Counted from the first letter of the stretch, positions 7,149 to 16,351 are shown. The stretch: 64,000 bases of DNA from Bog-756 sp963734395 (GCA_963734395.1 CAVTGY010000004.1:1-64000), one strand, 5' to 3'. The notes: generated by a model from the sequence alone, not told the origin. Program-made: numbers and translations.

Positions 7149-8193
7149 GCGACCACCGACCAATGGTCACAGAAGCGTCCTCGCTGTCCAGAATGCTCGA
7201 TATCTTCGATGTCGAGCCGATCGGGGACAGCCAATTCACAGGAGTGAGCGATGGGGGAGGCCGACGGGTCGTCGACGGCAGCCAGTTGCTCGCGCAGGCC
7301 ATCGTCGCCTGTTCCAAGACCTTCCCGAATCACACAGCGCGATCCGCCCATGCCGTGTTCCTCCGGGTGGTGGACGACGAGCGCCCACTCCAGTTCAACG
7401 TCGACGTGATTCACGAAGGTCGGACCTTTGCCGGCGCGGTGGTCAGCATCCTCCAGGGCGGGCCACGTTGCGCATCAGTGACGGTCCTCATGGACGTCGA
7501 GCAGCCCGACGTGATCCAGACACGGGGCGGCCAAGCCGCCGGTGGGGTCGCCCACGGAAGCCATCCCGTGCCTGATGCCCATGGAGGGTCGTGAGCTGCG
7601 CCTTGACGGGGTACGCGATCCGAACGATCCCGACGAGTTCGGCCCACCCGTCCTCGACGCATGGCTCCGCTACTGCGATCGTCCCACGGCAGCCGGCGTT
7701 GGCCAAGGCGCTGATCGCCCATTTCACCGGGCACCTGTCCATCTCGACCACCATGCGGGCACATCGGGGGATCGGTACGTCGATGGCTCATGACAGCCTC
7801 TCCACTGGCGTCATGGCCATCTCGGTGACGTTCCACGAGCCTGTCGTGTGGGACGGCTGGCTGCTCTACCATCATGAGAGTTCCCAGGTGGGGAGCGGAA
7901 TGTCTTTTGTCCGCGGCCAGGTGTTCACCGAGGAGGGTGAGCTGCTGGCCTCCTACTCCCAGGACGGCATGATTCGTGCGTTCACCCCGGATGCCTCCGA
8001 GAAGGACCAAGCCGGTTTCTCGGCGCCTCTGACCTCCCGAAGTCGGACGGACCGCGAATCTCCGGGGGTCATCACACCGCACGTCCTACGTGAGAGATCT
8101 CGCCGGCGGGCCGGGATCAGCCCCCGGTGCGCCGCTCCACGTGCTGGAGCTCGATCCACAGCGGGATCAAGAACCAGATATAGGCGTTGGTGA
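7145..8193 (+). CDS. Acyl-CoA thioesterase II (TesB-like), two frameshifts
   Basis: A double hot-dog thioesterase split over three frames. The N-terminal hot-dog (LSRMLDIFDVEPIGDSQFTG then DGSQLLAQAIVACSKTFP and the AHAVFLR strand) runs to about 7545. A middle piece (RLDGVRDPNDPDEFGPPVLD then AWLRYC) follows to about 7675. The C-terminal hot-dog (AHFTGHLSISTTMRAHRG, AISVTFHEPV, SSQVGSGMSFVRGQVFTEEG) is in a third frame. Such enzymes hydrolyse acyl-CoA to free acid and CoA in the cytoplasm. The last frame stays open to 8193 and overlaps the convergent VOC gene, so the true stop is probably earlier, near 8020-8100, after a third indel. Confidence 0.75.
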
Positions 8194-8575
8194 GCGTGTA
8201 CTCCTTGTCCTGGTAGCGCGTCACCATGGCGCCGACATCGGTGATCCGAACGCGGTCGTCCTTGCTCTGGTACGCCTTGACCCGGTCCAGAATCTCCAGC
8301 AACTCCTCTTTGGATGACACCTCCATCCCGAAGTGGTCCATGTTCGGCGTGACCATGAATTCGTCCTTCGCCGGCAGCAGGTAGAGGAACTGGCCCAACG
8401 ACCCGGTGTAGAGAATGAGGGGATTCCCCTTCTCCGTGCTGTTGTCTCCCTCGATCCAACCGAAGACCTCGGAGTAGAAGTCCAACAGCGCGGCCCGACC
8501 CTCCTCGTCCATGATCTCGGCATCAACGCTGATCGCCACGTGATTGATCCGCGGGGCGAACGGGGTCGGGCTCAT
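8117..8575 (-). CDS. VOC (glyoxalase/dioxygenase superfamily) protein
   Basis: A 152-residue single-chain VOC protein: RINHVAISVDAEIMDEEGRA, LLDFYSEVFGWIEGDN, then MDHFGMEVSSKEELLEILDR and a C-terminal IELQHVER strand. His near the N-terminus, His in MDHFG and Glu in IELQ occupy usual metal-ligand places. The ATG at 8575 overlaps the stop of the upstream alcohol dehydrogenase as ATGA, so the two are coupled and perhaps act in one short pathway. The specific reaction is unknown. Confidence 0.8.
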   Translation of the reverse strand: MSPTPFAPRINHVAISVDAEIMDEEGRAALLDFYSEVFGWIEGDNSTEKGNPLILYTGSLGQFLYLLPAKDEFMVTPNMDHFGMEVSSKEELLEILDRVKAYQSKDDRVRITDVGAMVTRYQDKEYTLTNAYIWFLIPLWIELQHVERRTGG

Positions 8576-9592
8576 GAGGACAGGCCCGGTTGGACCATCA
8601 CCTTGCTCGGTATCTCGCCTCGCGCGAGCCGCTCCATGGACACCATCACTTCGCTGAGTGGAATGTTGTCGGGTTCGATCAAGGCGTCGAACGGCAACGT
8701 GCCAGTGTCGAGGAGGTCCACGGCCGGCTGGAACCCTTCGTCGTTGTAGTTGTAGGCCCCGATGATCTCGAGCTCGAAGATGATCATGCGGTTCTGGTTG
8801 ATCCGGGGCGGTTCGAAACCGGTCCCGACGATTACGAGCGTGCCCGCATAGTCGAGCTGCCCGAACCCTGCCTCGGCCGCGCTGGCGTGGCCCGAGCATT
8901 CGAACACCACCGCGTAGGGCTCCGCGACAGGAAGGGTCATGGGCGGCTGCTCCAGCATGTCGGGCGTCACGACCCGGGTGGCCCCGACGTCGAGGGCCTG
9001 CTGGCGCCGGACAGCGGAAGGCTCGCTCACCGTGATGTCGGAGATCCCCTGGGCACGCAGCACGGCGACGAGCAGGAGGCCGACCGGGCCGGCCCCGGTG
9101 ACAAGCACCCGATCGTCCGGGCCGACGTCGGCCAGCCGCAACGCGTGCAGGGTGATGGCCGTCGGCTCGGCCAGCGCGGCCACCCTGGTCGGCAGGGAAT
9201 TCGGGAATCCGGATCAGGCCGTCGGCCGCCACCGTCTTGTACTGGCAGAAGGCACCGCGGTACCCGACGAAGTCGGCCGTGGCACGGTTCAGGCACACCG
9301 AAGGGCGGCCCCGTCGACAGGGTCGGCAGACGCCGCACCCCGGAGCCGGGTTCCCCACCACCCGGTCGCCGGGAGACCAGCCGGAGCCACCGGGCGCGGC
9401 AGCCACGATGCCCGACCATTCGTGGCCGAGAATGGCACCCGGTTTTGCGTACCGCTCCAGGACCATGTGCAGATCGGAGCCGCAGATGCCGCACTCGGCA
9501 ATCTCCACGAGCACCTCGCCGGGTCCCGGCTCCGGACAGGGCACCTGCTCGACGGCGATTCTGCCGTCGCCCACATAGACGGCTGCCGGCAT
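8572..9592 (-). CDS. Zinc-dependent alcohol dehydrogenase (MDR superfamily), one frameshift
   Basis: A medium-chain dehydrogenase of about 340 residues. The N-terminal half has the catalytic zinc motif ECGICGSDLHMVLERYAKPG then GHEWSG, and the structural zinc cysteines CGVCRPCRRGRPSVC. The C-terminal half, in another frame, has the NAD(P) fold DRVLVTGAGPVGLLLVAVLR. An indel near 9195 separates them; homology is otherwise continuous (IRIPE, then AALAEPTAITLHALRL). ATG 9592 gives the usual MPAAVYVGDGRIAVEQV start. It oxidises an alcohol or polyol with NAD(P); the substrate is not identifiable. It is coupled to the VOC gene downstream. Confidence 0.83.
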
Positions 9593-9749
9593 CAGTGGTG
9601 ATGGCACGAGGACAACACTACGGACTTCGTCAGACAGGCGTGGCATCCGTCGACGTGACGCCCGCCCAAGCACAAGTGGCGCACCCAGAACCTGTTTCCA
9701 AGAAGGCGCTGCCTTCAGTAGTTCGGGACAACGGTCGATAACCCCTCAC

Positions 9750-10379
9750 ATGAAGGTGCGGGCGCTTGCCCTGGTAGCGATGGTTACTCTGTTGCTGGTC
9801 GGACCACTGGCATCACCCGCCCATGCCGCCACCAGCCAAGGCTGCTCTGGTTCCGTATCCTCCGTGGATGATCAGAGTGCGCCCCTGGAAACGGTCGCTG
9901 TTCCTGGCCCTGGCGGGACCAATGCCAATCCATTCCAGGTCTACTGGGCAGAGCCCGTCAGCTGGACGGGACAGACCTATCAAGCGGTGACCAGTGGATC
10001 ATGGAAGTTGAGTGTCGAGAGTCCGTCTTGGCTCTTCGCCCTGGGTGAATTGGTGACCGGCCATTCCCATGGGCTGAGCGGCACATTCGACAGCGGCCAG
10101 GGAGCCACTTCATTCTCCAACTCGTTCACCCCCAGCTCCATCGAGCCGGTCACACTCCCCGGCAAGTACGAGGTCGGCTTCACCGTGACCGGCAATGGAG
10201 GTGTCCAGTGCGCGGGAACGATCTCGGTGCGGGTTATGGACGGCCCTGGTCACAATCCTCTGTGGTGGCTGGCGCTGATCTTGATCGTTGCCGGACTGGT
10301 GATGCTCTTCGTATTCGGCGTCTCCAAGTTGACCAGACCTGTCTATCTCCCATCGAGTGACAGGGAGGGAAGGACATGA
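9750..10379 (+). CDS. Secreted, membrane-anchored protein of unknown function
   Basis: I do not recognise a family. The 209-residue product has a clear signal peptide (ALALVAMVTLLLVGPLASPA, cleavage after AHA near residue 26), an extracellular beta-rich domain with few cysteines, and one C-terminal membrane helix (WWLALILIVAGLVMLFVFGV, about residues 170-190) followed by a short basic cytoplasmic tail. The topology is therefore type I: outside domain, anchor inside. The stop overlaps the next small membrane gene as ATGA, so the two are cotranslated and probably act together in the envelope. Confidence 0.7.
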   Translation: MKVRALALVAMVTLLLVGPLASPAHAATSQGCSGSVSSVDDQSAPLETVAVPGPGGTNANPFQVYWAEPVSWTGQTYQAVTSGSWKLSVESPSWLFALGELVTGHSHGLSGTFDSGQGATSFSNSFTPSSIEPVTLPGKYEVGFTVTGNGGVQCAGTISVRVMDGPGHNPLWWLALILIVAGLVMLFVFGVSKLTRPVYLPSSDREGRT

Positions 10380-10615
10380 AGCACGCCAGAGCCAGACACG
10401 TAGTAGCCAATACCCTTGCGGGTCTGCTCCTGGGTATCGGAGTGAGCTTGATGACGACTCTCTACGGTGTAGTCGGCTGGAGCACGGCCACGCCCGATCT
10501 GATCATCCTGGGTGGTGTGGTGCTCGGACTCGGCGTCGGCCTCCTGCCGGTCCGAACTGTTCGAGAACCGACGGCGAGGGGCGCCAAAACCGATTACTCA
10601 TCGCTTCCGCATTGA
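10376..10615 (+). CDS. Small two-helix membrane protein
   Basis: A 79-residue protein with two hydrophobic helices (TLAGLLLGIGVSLMTTLYGV and LIILGGVVLGLGVGLLPV) joined by a short loop. There is no recognisable domain. Its ATG is inside the stop of the preceding secreted protein gene (ATGA overlap), which argues it is a real gene and a partner of that protein. Both ends are polar and the C-terminus is basic. Confidence 0.65.
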   Translation: MKHARARHVVANTLAGLLLGIGVSLMTTLYGVVGWSTATPDLIILGGVVLGLGVGLLPVRTVREPTARGAKTDYSSLPH

Positions 10616-10714
10616 TCGCCGTCGGATTGAAGCGTTGACGGTTTCATGGCCCCGCCCAGCAGAGCCGCAAGGATAGGCAGACCGTTCGTATGCGGTGGCC
10701 AGGTGGCGGACTCC

Positions 10715-11314
10715 CTACGAGGCAATCCGGTAGCGGATGTGTGTGGCATCCGGGGTGTCGATCACCCGAATGATCTCCAACTCGATCCTCACTGGCAGCG
10801 CTTCGAACAGTCGCCGCCCGCCACCGAACAGCACCGGGACCTGATGAATCTGTAACTCATCGAGCACGCCCGCCTCGAGCGCCCTCTGTGCCGTATACGC
10901 GCCATGGACCAGCACGTTGCGGTCGCCTGCGGCGGCCTTCGCCTGTGCCATTGCGCTGGCGATCCCGTCTGTCACATAGGTCACCAGTGGATACTTCGCG
11001 ACCGACGGTCCCGGCGGCCGGTGACTGGGCACGAAGATCGGGACGCCGTCGTGGTGATCACCGCCCCAGTGATCGACCTGTTCCACGGTATTGCGACCGG
11101 AGAGGACCGCCCCGGTCGTCTTGATTTCGTCAAGAAACTGCTTACCGATCCCCAACGGATCAATGGACTCCGCGTTCGGCCCGGGGTCCGAAGCAAACCC
11201 GAACCATTCGTGCAGCCTCATGAAGTCGTCGCCGCCAGGATTGCTCGGGTCGTCGTTGGGGCCGGCGATGTACCCGTCAAGCGACATCGACATATAGAGC
11301 ACAGATCTGGACAT
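10715..11314 (-). CDS. Dihydrofolate reductase family protein (RibD C-terminal type)
   Basis: A 199-residue protein of the DHFR/RibD-C superfamily. It starts SRSVLYMSMSLDGYIAGP, has the substrate and cofactor strand GAVLSGRNTVEQVDHWGG, and ends with the characteristic LDELQIHQVPVLFGGGRRLF. Members are cytoplasmic NADPH-binding reductases; single-domain actinobacterial paralogues of this size have mostly unassigned substrates. The gene is intact and stands alone on the minus strand. It is not the housekeeping folate enzyme, judging by the RibD-like C-terminal motif. Confidence 0.85.
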   Translation of the reverse strand: MSRSVLYMSMSLDGYIAGPNDDPSNPGGDDFMRLHEWFGFASDPGPNAESIDPLGIGKQFLDEIKTTGAVLSGRNTVEQVDHWGGDHHDGVPIFVPSHRPPGPSVAKYPLVTYVTDGIASAMAQAKAAAGDRNVLVHGAYTAQRALEAGVLDELQIHQVPVLFGGGRRLFEALPVRIELEIIRVIDTPDATHIRYRIAS

Positions 11315-11519
11315 GGAGCGAACCTCGTGGTCTCGTACTCGCAGATGTCACACGAATGGCTCCGAGTATCGCGCCATCGACCGGTGCGACTCACCCGTCC
11401 CGCTCAGCGACGGGAGCCAACCCCGGAGCGACCGTCCGTTACACAACGCCATGAAAGAAACCGAAAGGTCAAGAAAACGGTCGTTCGTGCCGATAACCAA
11501 GCATTGGGATAGGGAACGG

Positions 11520-11780
11520 ATGCGAATCGTCATGGGATCGAGATCTAGACGAAAAGCAGATCAACGGATCATTTGCAATCATCCGTTCTGTGCCGTGTGC
11601 GGAAGTCACCTGGACCTGACGGTAGAGCGAGCACCAGAGCCTGCCAGCCACATCGTCGTGAGCACAGTCACCGGTACGACCCACGACTCGAAGGGCCGTC
11701 GGACGAAACCGATTGTCGTGTGCGATTCGTGCCACGCCAGTCACCTCGCTTGGCCGGGGGGAGTTTCCCACTCGTCATAG
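11520..11780 (+). CDS. Small zinc-ribbon/HNH-like protein
   Basis: An 86-residue basic protein whose first CxxC is CAVCGSHLDL and second is CDSCHASHLAW, with histidines between (SHIVV, TTHD). The spacing recalls an HNH/McrA-type zinc site, but the canonical catalytic His-Asn-His pattern is not complete, so nuclease activity is uncertain. ATG 11520 has AGGGAA just upstream; the frame is open further up to 11313 and an ATG at 11451 is possible. No neighbour helps to assign a role. Confidence 0.45.
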   Translation: MRIVMGSRSRRKADQRIICNHPFCAVCGSHLDLTVERAPEPASHIVVSTVTGTTHDSKGRRTKPIVVCDSCHASHLAWPGGVSHSS

Positions 11781-12289
11781 TCACTGAGCGCAGACACCTG
11801 TCATTCCGGCCGTTCTTCAGCCCACGCCCCGCGAGATGATGGCCGAGCTGAGTCGCCGACCTCGTGTGGTCGCGGCCATCGGAGGACAGGCAGATTGCTG
11901 GCAACCGTCCCCGAATCGGGCAACAATGGTTCGGGCGTCCGGGCTACCTGCCCACCCGCCAGGGTGAGCCCCTCGGCCCGGGCGTCCCTACCCCGAAACG
12001 GGAGAACGTAATTTCACGCATAGACCCACCCGTAGCGAACAAATATCATGAGGGTGACTAGACCCGGTCGGGTTGGGATCCGCCGCCCGACTCCCGGTTT
12101 GTGTGCCTCCGGCTCCTCCTGCCCAGTTTGTGGGGCCGGCGCGCCCATTTGCCTGGGCGTCGGGTCGCTGCGCCGGGGATCCCGGTTCGGTCATCCGCAG
12201 CTGCTGCCCGGTGAAACATGAGCGGCGTACCGTGTGGGCAGAGTCGTAGGATGACGACAACCGAGCCCTAGTCCGAAGGGGTGGACAAG
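11781..12289. other. 509-base stretch without a convincing gene
   Basis: No reading frame here looks coding on either strand. A weak inverted repeat (GTCGGG at 12067-12072, CCCGAC at 12086-12091) is the only structure seen. The end of the stretch holds GAAGGGG, the ribosome site of the next gene. Confidence 0.5.
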
Positions 12290-12559
12290 ATGGCGGAACT
12301 CGAACCAGGTAGCAGTGGCCGAGCACGACTCGGCAGTGGAGCCATCGCCTCTCTCGCCGGGGGTGGCCTGCTGCTCATCTTCATCCTGCAGAACACCGAG
12401 AGAATCAGGCTCCACTTCCTGGTGTGGAACTTCTCGTGGCCGCTGTGGCTTTATACGCTGGTTACCGCGGCATTTGGGGCACTGGTGTGGGTCGGACTGG
12501 GCATAATGCGTCGCCACCGTCGCCGTAAGGAGCGACGGGCCGAGCGACGGGGTGACTGA
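12290..12559 (+). CDS. LapA-domain (DUF1049) inner-membrane protein
   Basis: An 89-residue protein with the LapA/DUF1049 pattern: a first membrane helix (SLAGGGLLLIFILQNTERIR), the conserved LQNTERIRLHFLVWNFSWPL turn, a second helix (LYTLVTAAFGALVWVGLGIM) and a strongly basic tail RRHRRRKERRAERR. ATG 12290 has GAAGGGG eight bases upstream; a GTG at 12281 is an alternative. In actinobacteria this small protein is common and its function is not established. Confidence 0.8.
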   Translation: MAELEPGSSGRARLGSGAIASLAGGGLLLIFILQNTERIRLHFLVWNFSWPLWLYTLVTAAFGALVWVGLGIMRRHRRRKERRAERRGD

Positions 12560-12602
12560 GACAAAGAATCTCCTGACTGCGAAGTTCGCACTTTCCATCA
12601 GA

Positions 12603-13028
12603 TCAAGCAGGGAACCAACCCTCACCATCAGTAGGCAAGTCGACTGGCCAGGTGCCTTCGGGATTTGACCCGGACATTGGGGACGAATCGCCGGCTCCAC
12701 CCGGGAGCTCTTGGTTTGCCTGGTGTCTGAGCGCGCCGTCTTGCAGGTGATGCTGGAGAGAGCGAGTCGAGCGCCGCCACCGGAGCGCGTACCAGACCAT
12801 GCCGATTGCTAAGAGCGATCCGAAGAACCCCATGATTTCGAGGAAGCCGCCCAACCAGCGAGTCGGCCCCATCGATTGGGCGGTCCACCACGCGGACCCG
12901 CACATCCACGCACCGGCGGCAACGATCAGCAGGAAGACAGACATCCGCAGGAACTGGCCCGCGAGGAGCGCTTCCGTGTCACACCGAGATAGGCGGTCGG
13001 TTGTCTTCAGCGGATGGGCATCGTCCAT
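12603..13028 (-). CDS. Hypothetical membrane protein
   Basis: I do not recognise a family. A product of about 141 residues with two membrane helices (MSVFLLIVAAGAWMCGSAWW and LEIMGFFGSLLAIGMVWYAL), a basic segment RWRRSTRSLQHH after the second helix and a proline/glycine-rich polar tail. The frame opens at 13124, but the ATG at 13028 (MDDAHPLK) starts closer to the first helix. It is flanked by convergent and divergent genes, so no operon context is available. Confidence 0.5.
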   Translation of the reverse strand: MDDAHPLKTTDRLSRCDTEALLAGQFLRMSVFLLIVAAGAWMCGSAWWTAQSMGPTRWLGGFLEIMGFFGSLLAIGMVWYALRWRRSTRSLQHHLQDGALRHQANQELPGGAGDSSPMSGSNPEGTWPVDLPTDGEGWFPA

Positions 13029-13143
13029 GCGGAACTGATCGGCACTGCAAGTGTCTCGCTTGAGGCCGAACGCGGTTCTGGAGCCGAGGAGGCTGCAACT
13101 GCAACCTGCCGACCGTTCGATCATGCTCTTGTATCATCCGGTC

Positions 13144-13779
13144 ATGAAGGATGCAGCACCAGCACCGATCGGTCTACCACCCGGCGCCTCAATCCAGGCA
13201 GCCGGGGAGGATGAGGCGAAATACAGCAGCGGCAATGTTGTCGTGCAAAGACTGATCGCCCGTTTGTTGCGGGAACTGCGGGTGGCAGCAGGTACCACCG
13301 AGGGCAATTGGGTCGACGTCGGTATTGGCGAAGGATTGGCGCTGGAAGCGATGCACGTTGACACGGGCTCGCTGGTCGGAGTCGAATTTCGACACGACAA
13401 GCTGATGAGGGCTCTTCAGCGGCTTCCCATGGCCTGCGGTGTCCGCGCCGATGCCGGGATGTTGCCGTTCTCCGATGGCTGCGCCGACGTCGTCACGTGC
13501 CTCGAGGTGCTCGAGCACCTCAGTACTCCGGAACCGGCTGTTGAGGAGCTGGCCCGCATTTGTCACGGGCACTGTGTCGTATCGGTACCGTGGGAGCCCT
13601 TCTTCCGTCTTGGCAATCTCGGCCGGGGAAAAGACCTCAGGCGCTGGGGCAACAATCCAGAACACGTCCAGCACTTTCGACCGCCGTCACTCCGTCGTCT
13701 TCTCGATCGATCCTTCGAAAGAGTCGGAGTTCACGGGTGTTTCCCGTGGCTCATTGCCGTGGCGACGCAACCCCGGTGA
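13144..13779 (+). CDS. SAM-dependent methyltransferase (type 11-like)
   Basis: A methyltransferase of about 211 residues. Motif I is WVDVGIGEGLALEAM, a relaxed form of the usual D-x-G-x-G. The acidic VGVEFRHDKL follows, then GMLPFSDGCADVVTCLEVLE with the H-L that ends the type 11 core. The tail (NPEHVQHFRPPSLRRLLD) is typical of methyltransferases acting in glycan or lipid assembly. ATG 13144 is favoured over 13123 and 13051 as it begins nearest the conserved part. It converges with a GT2 gene that, with a flippase-like gene, forms an envelope-lipid group. Confidence 0.75.
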   Translation: MKDAAPAPIGLPPGASIQAAGEDEAKYSSGNVVVQRLIARLLRELRVAAGTTEGNWVDVGIGEGLALEAMHVDTGSLVGVEFRHDKLMRALQRLPMACGVRADAGMLPFSDGCADVVTCLEVLEHLSTPEPAVEELARICHGHCVVSVPWEPFFRLGNLGRGKDLRRWGNNPEHVQHFRPPSLRRLLDRSFERVGVHGCFPWLIAVATQPR

Positions 13780-13793
13780 TTGCCTACCAGGCG

Positions 13794-14828
13794 TTACGTC
13801 GAGCCGAGCGGGGGAGACTCAGTAAGTGGCGAACTGTTTCGGGTTTGAGGATCGGTCTCTTCCTGGATGACCTCGGCCGCAGGCAGGGGGCTGCTACCGC
13901 CCCGCGTCGTGAATAGGTAGACGAGGAGTTCCCCGAGCAAGCCGAAGCACAAGAGCTGAACAGCCACCACCACGAACAGGACACCGGTGATCAACGCAGG
14001 ATGATCCCCGACAGGTTGGCCCATCACATGTCGGATGAACATCCAGATCAGCAGGCCCGTTCCGATCAATGCCGACAGGAATCCGGCCCCGCCGAAAAGG
14101 TGGAAGGGCCTACGGTTGTAAGAGGTGATGAACTTGACGGTGCACAGATCGAACAAGCCTCGCCAGAACCGAGCGACTCCGTACTTGGTCTTGCCGTGCA
14201 GTCGAAGGTGGTGCTCGACCTCGACCTCGGTAACCGAGAAACCGGCCCAGGCCGCGAGGACCGGCAGATAGCGGTGGAGCTCTCCGTAGAGATCGACGGT
14301 CTCTGCAACCTCGCGGCGGAGAACTTTCAGACCGCTGTTGAAATCCCGACCGGGCACTCCGCTCACCCACGCGGTCGTAGCGTTGTAGAGCTGGGAGGTG
14401 TGTCGCTTCAGGAATCGATCCTGTCTATCGCTGCGGCGACCAGTGACCAGGTCGAACCCTTCGTCGAGCTTGGCGACCAGGGCGGGGATCTCGCGAGGCT
14501 CGTCTTGACCGTCGGCATCCATCATGACCAGAACATCGTTCTTGGCGAGGTCGAAGCCGATCGAAAGGGCGGCGGCCTTGCCGGCATTGCGACGCAGGCG
14601 GATGCTTTTCAGCTCTGGATACTCTGAGCACAGCTGGCGCATGACCTCAGGCGTCCCGTCTGTACTCCCATCGTCGATTACCAGCACCTCGTAATCGGAG
14701 TTCATACCCTTGAGCACAGCGATGGCCTGCGGGATGGTCTCGACCAGGTTCTCCGCCTCGTTCAGCGCCGGAACCACCATAGAGATCGACGGCGGTCGAG
14801 CGCTCCAGTTCCGCGCAGACATCGGCAT
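13794..14828 (-). CDS. Family 2 glycosyltransferase, polyprenol-phosphate sugar type
   Basis: A 344-residue GT2 enzyme: SMVVPALNEAENLVETIPQA, LVIDDGSTDGT (nucleotide-sugar binding) and the metal-binding VLVMMDADGQDEP. Two C-terminal membrane helices (about residues 240-265 and 280-310) anchor it, as in DPM1/GtrB-like enzymes that load sugars onto polyprenyl phosphate. Conserved GRDFNSGLKVLRREV and HHLRLHGKTKYG match the DPMS group. It is 48 bases downstream of a flippase-like (YbhN) gene on the same strand. The sugar is not predictable. Confidence 0.85.
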   Translation of the reverse strand: MPMSARNWSARPPSISMVVPALNEAENLVETIPQAIAVLKGMNSDYEVLVIDDGSTDGTPEVMRQLCSEYPELKSIRLRRNAGKAAALSIGFDLAKNDVLVMMDADGQDEPREIPALVAKLDEGFDLVTGRRSDRQDRFLKRHTSQLYNATTAWVSGVPGRDFNSGLKVLRREVAETVDLYGELHRYLPVLAAWAGFSVTEVEVEHHLRLHGKTKYGVARFWRGLFDLCTVKFITSYNRRPFHLFGGAGFLSALIGTGLLIWMFIRHVMGQPVGDHPALITGVLFVVVAVQLLCFGLLGELLVYLFTTRGGSSPLPAAEVIQEETDPQTRNSSPLTESPPLGST

Positions 14829-14876
14829 ACGACATGGCCGGTCGATCTTCGGTTGGTGAATCGAGCGGTCCTAGAC

Positions 14877-15851
14877 TCATGCACGCCCCCTCGAAGGTAC
14901 GAGATCACTCGAAGGCTCCGTGATCCGAAGAACCAGCCAGCCTGCACCGGCACCCGAACCGTCAACGAGGACAAACAGTACCCGCGCCAGGATCGCCGCC
15001 GCTGCGGCCGGGCCCGCAGCCACGCCGGCAATCGCCACGAACACCGCCTCACGTACCCCGATCCCGCCGGGCGCAGGCGTGATGAACCCGATGATCCAGC
15101 TCACGACCGCCGCCAGTGCAACACGGGCGATCGGGGGGTGAGCCACGAGGGACCTGGTGACCAGGGTGGTGGCGGCGGCGATCAAGATCCACACCGGTAT
15201 GTATGAAAAAGTCAAGCGTAGACAGCTCCTCCAACTCGGAATCTCAACGGCCAGACTGCGCCTCATGACTCGACTGACCAGCCCGAGAATCCGGCCACTG
15301 ACTGCCGGATGGATCGCGGTAATGCCGATCGCCGCGACAATCGCAATCGGCCACCAGGGCATGGCCACAGAACCACCGATCAGAGCAATAACGGCCAGAA
15401 CGAGGGCGGTGAGGGCCGCAGCCAAATAGCAGCCGATGACCGAGAGCGCCACGCTGGAGTACGCAATCGACCTTTCGAACCCTTCGCGGCGGGCGAGCTC
15501 GCTCCGTCCCAGCATTGCCCAGATGGCACCGGGGACGTACTTGCCTGCTTCTCCGACGAAAAAGGCACTGATGACGCGGTGATGGCCGGCAGGTGTGCCT
15601 CCCACCGCGACGATTGCCGCCCTCCATCGCCACGCCAACAAGAACATGCCGCCGACGGCGCATACCGCCGCTGGCACCAGCCACCACAGTTGGGCATGCC
15701 TGAGGGCTGCGACGGTTTCCGGCCAGTCTCTGATCAGCAGGTGCCCGACAAAGACAAAGCAGAGCGCTATGAAGACGAGCGAAGCCAGACGGACGGCAAG
15801 CCTGAAGTCTCTCCTGTTGGATGCGGCTGCCCGGCCACTACCCATCATCAC
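14877..15851 (-). CDS. Flippase-like (YbhN/UPF0104, LPG-synthase membrane domain) protein
   Basis: A 324-residue integral membrane protein with seven or eight hydrophobic helices. The lysylphosphatidylglycerol-synthase transmembrane domain hallmarks are present: SAFFVGEAGKYVPGAIWAML and, near the C-terminus, ITPAPGGIGVREAVFVA. There is no soluble synthetase domain, so it is the stand-alone flippase-like form. It is often found next to GT2 genes, as here, and presumably moves or helps assemble a lipid-linked glycan (inference). Confidence 0.83.
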   Translation of the reverse strand: MMMGSGRAAASNRRDFRLAVRLASLVFIALCFVFVGHLLIRDWPETVAALRHAQLWWLVPAAVCAVGGMFLLAWRWRAAIVAVGGTPAGHHRVISAFFVGEAGKYVPGAIWAMLGRSELARREGFERSIAYSSVALSVIGCYLAAALTALVLAVIALIGGSVAMPWWPIAIVAAIGITAIHPAVSGRILGLVSRVMRRSLAVEIPSWRSCLRLTFSYIPVWILIAAATTLVTRSLVAHPPIARVALAAVVSWIIGFITPAPGGIGVREAVFVAIAGVAAGPAAAAAILARVLFVLVDGSGAGAGWLVLRITEPSSDLVPSRGRA

Positions 15852-15857
15852 TAGATC

Positions 15858-16297
15858 CTACACAACGCCTATGTGGTGATCGCCGCTGTCCGCCGTGCTC
15901 GATTCATCCTGCAGTGTCGGCACACCGCCCCTGATCGATCGGAGCACCGACGCGTCACCGACCGTGAATGCGAGAGCCGCAAGGGCTGCCCCGACCGATT
16001 CGGCGCTCCCGATCGCCCTCCGACTCGCCAGGCTGGCGACGACGTCCATGGAATCGCTGGCCATCCCGATCGAGGTCCAGCGGGACAACTCGGTGGTCGT
16101 ACCCTTCTCGGGCCGCACTGACCGTGCCAGATCCTCAGCACCAGATCTCTGATCCCGATGGTGCGGAGCAGCAGAACCGAGGCGCCGGTGGGCTCCTCGC
16201 GGTTCGACAGCCGCAGGAACCGACGGGGTGCGACGATCAGACCCAAACCCACTCCGACTCGAAGCCATCCCATGGATTCGCCCATTGCATTCGGCAT
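15858..16297 (-). CDS. Small DUF4267-like membrane protein, one frameshift
   Basis: The N-terminus (GWLRVGVGLGLIVAPRRFLR, then TGASVLLLRTIGIRDLVL) resembles small actinobacterial membrane proteins of the DUF4267 kind. After an indel near 16135 the expected continuation is in another frame (LSRWTSIGMASDSMDVVASL then ALAALAFTVGDASVLR). Rejoined length is about 145 residues. The role is unknown. It follows the PEP-mutase-like gene by 54 bases in the same direction. Confidence 0.55.
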
Positions 16298-16351
16298 CGG
16301 GTCAATCTACGACACGGTCGATCCACGGCCGGCCGTGGGGGATCCCGGCGC

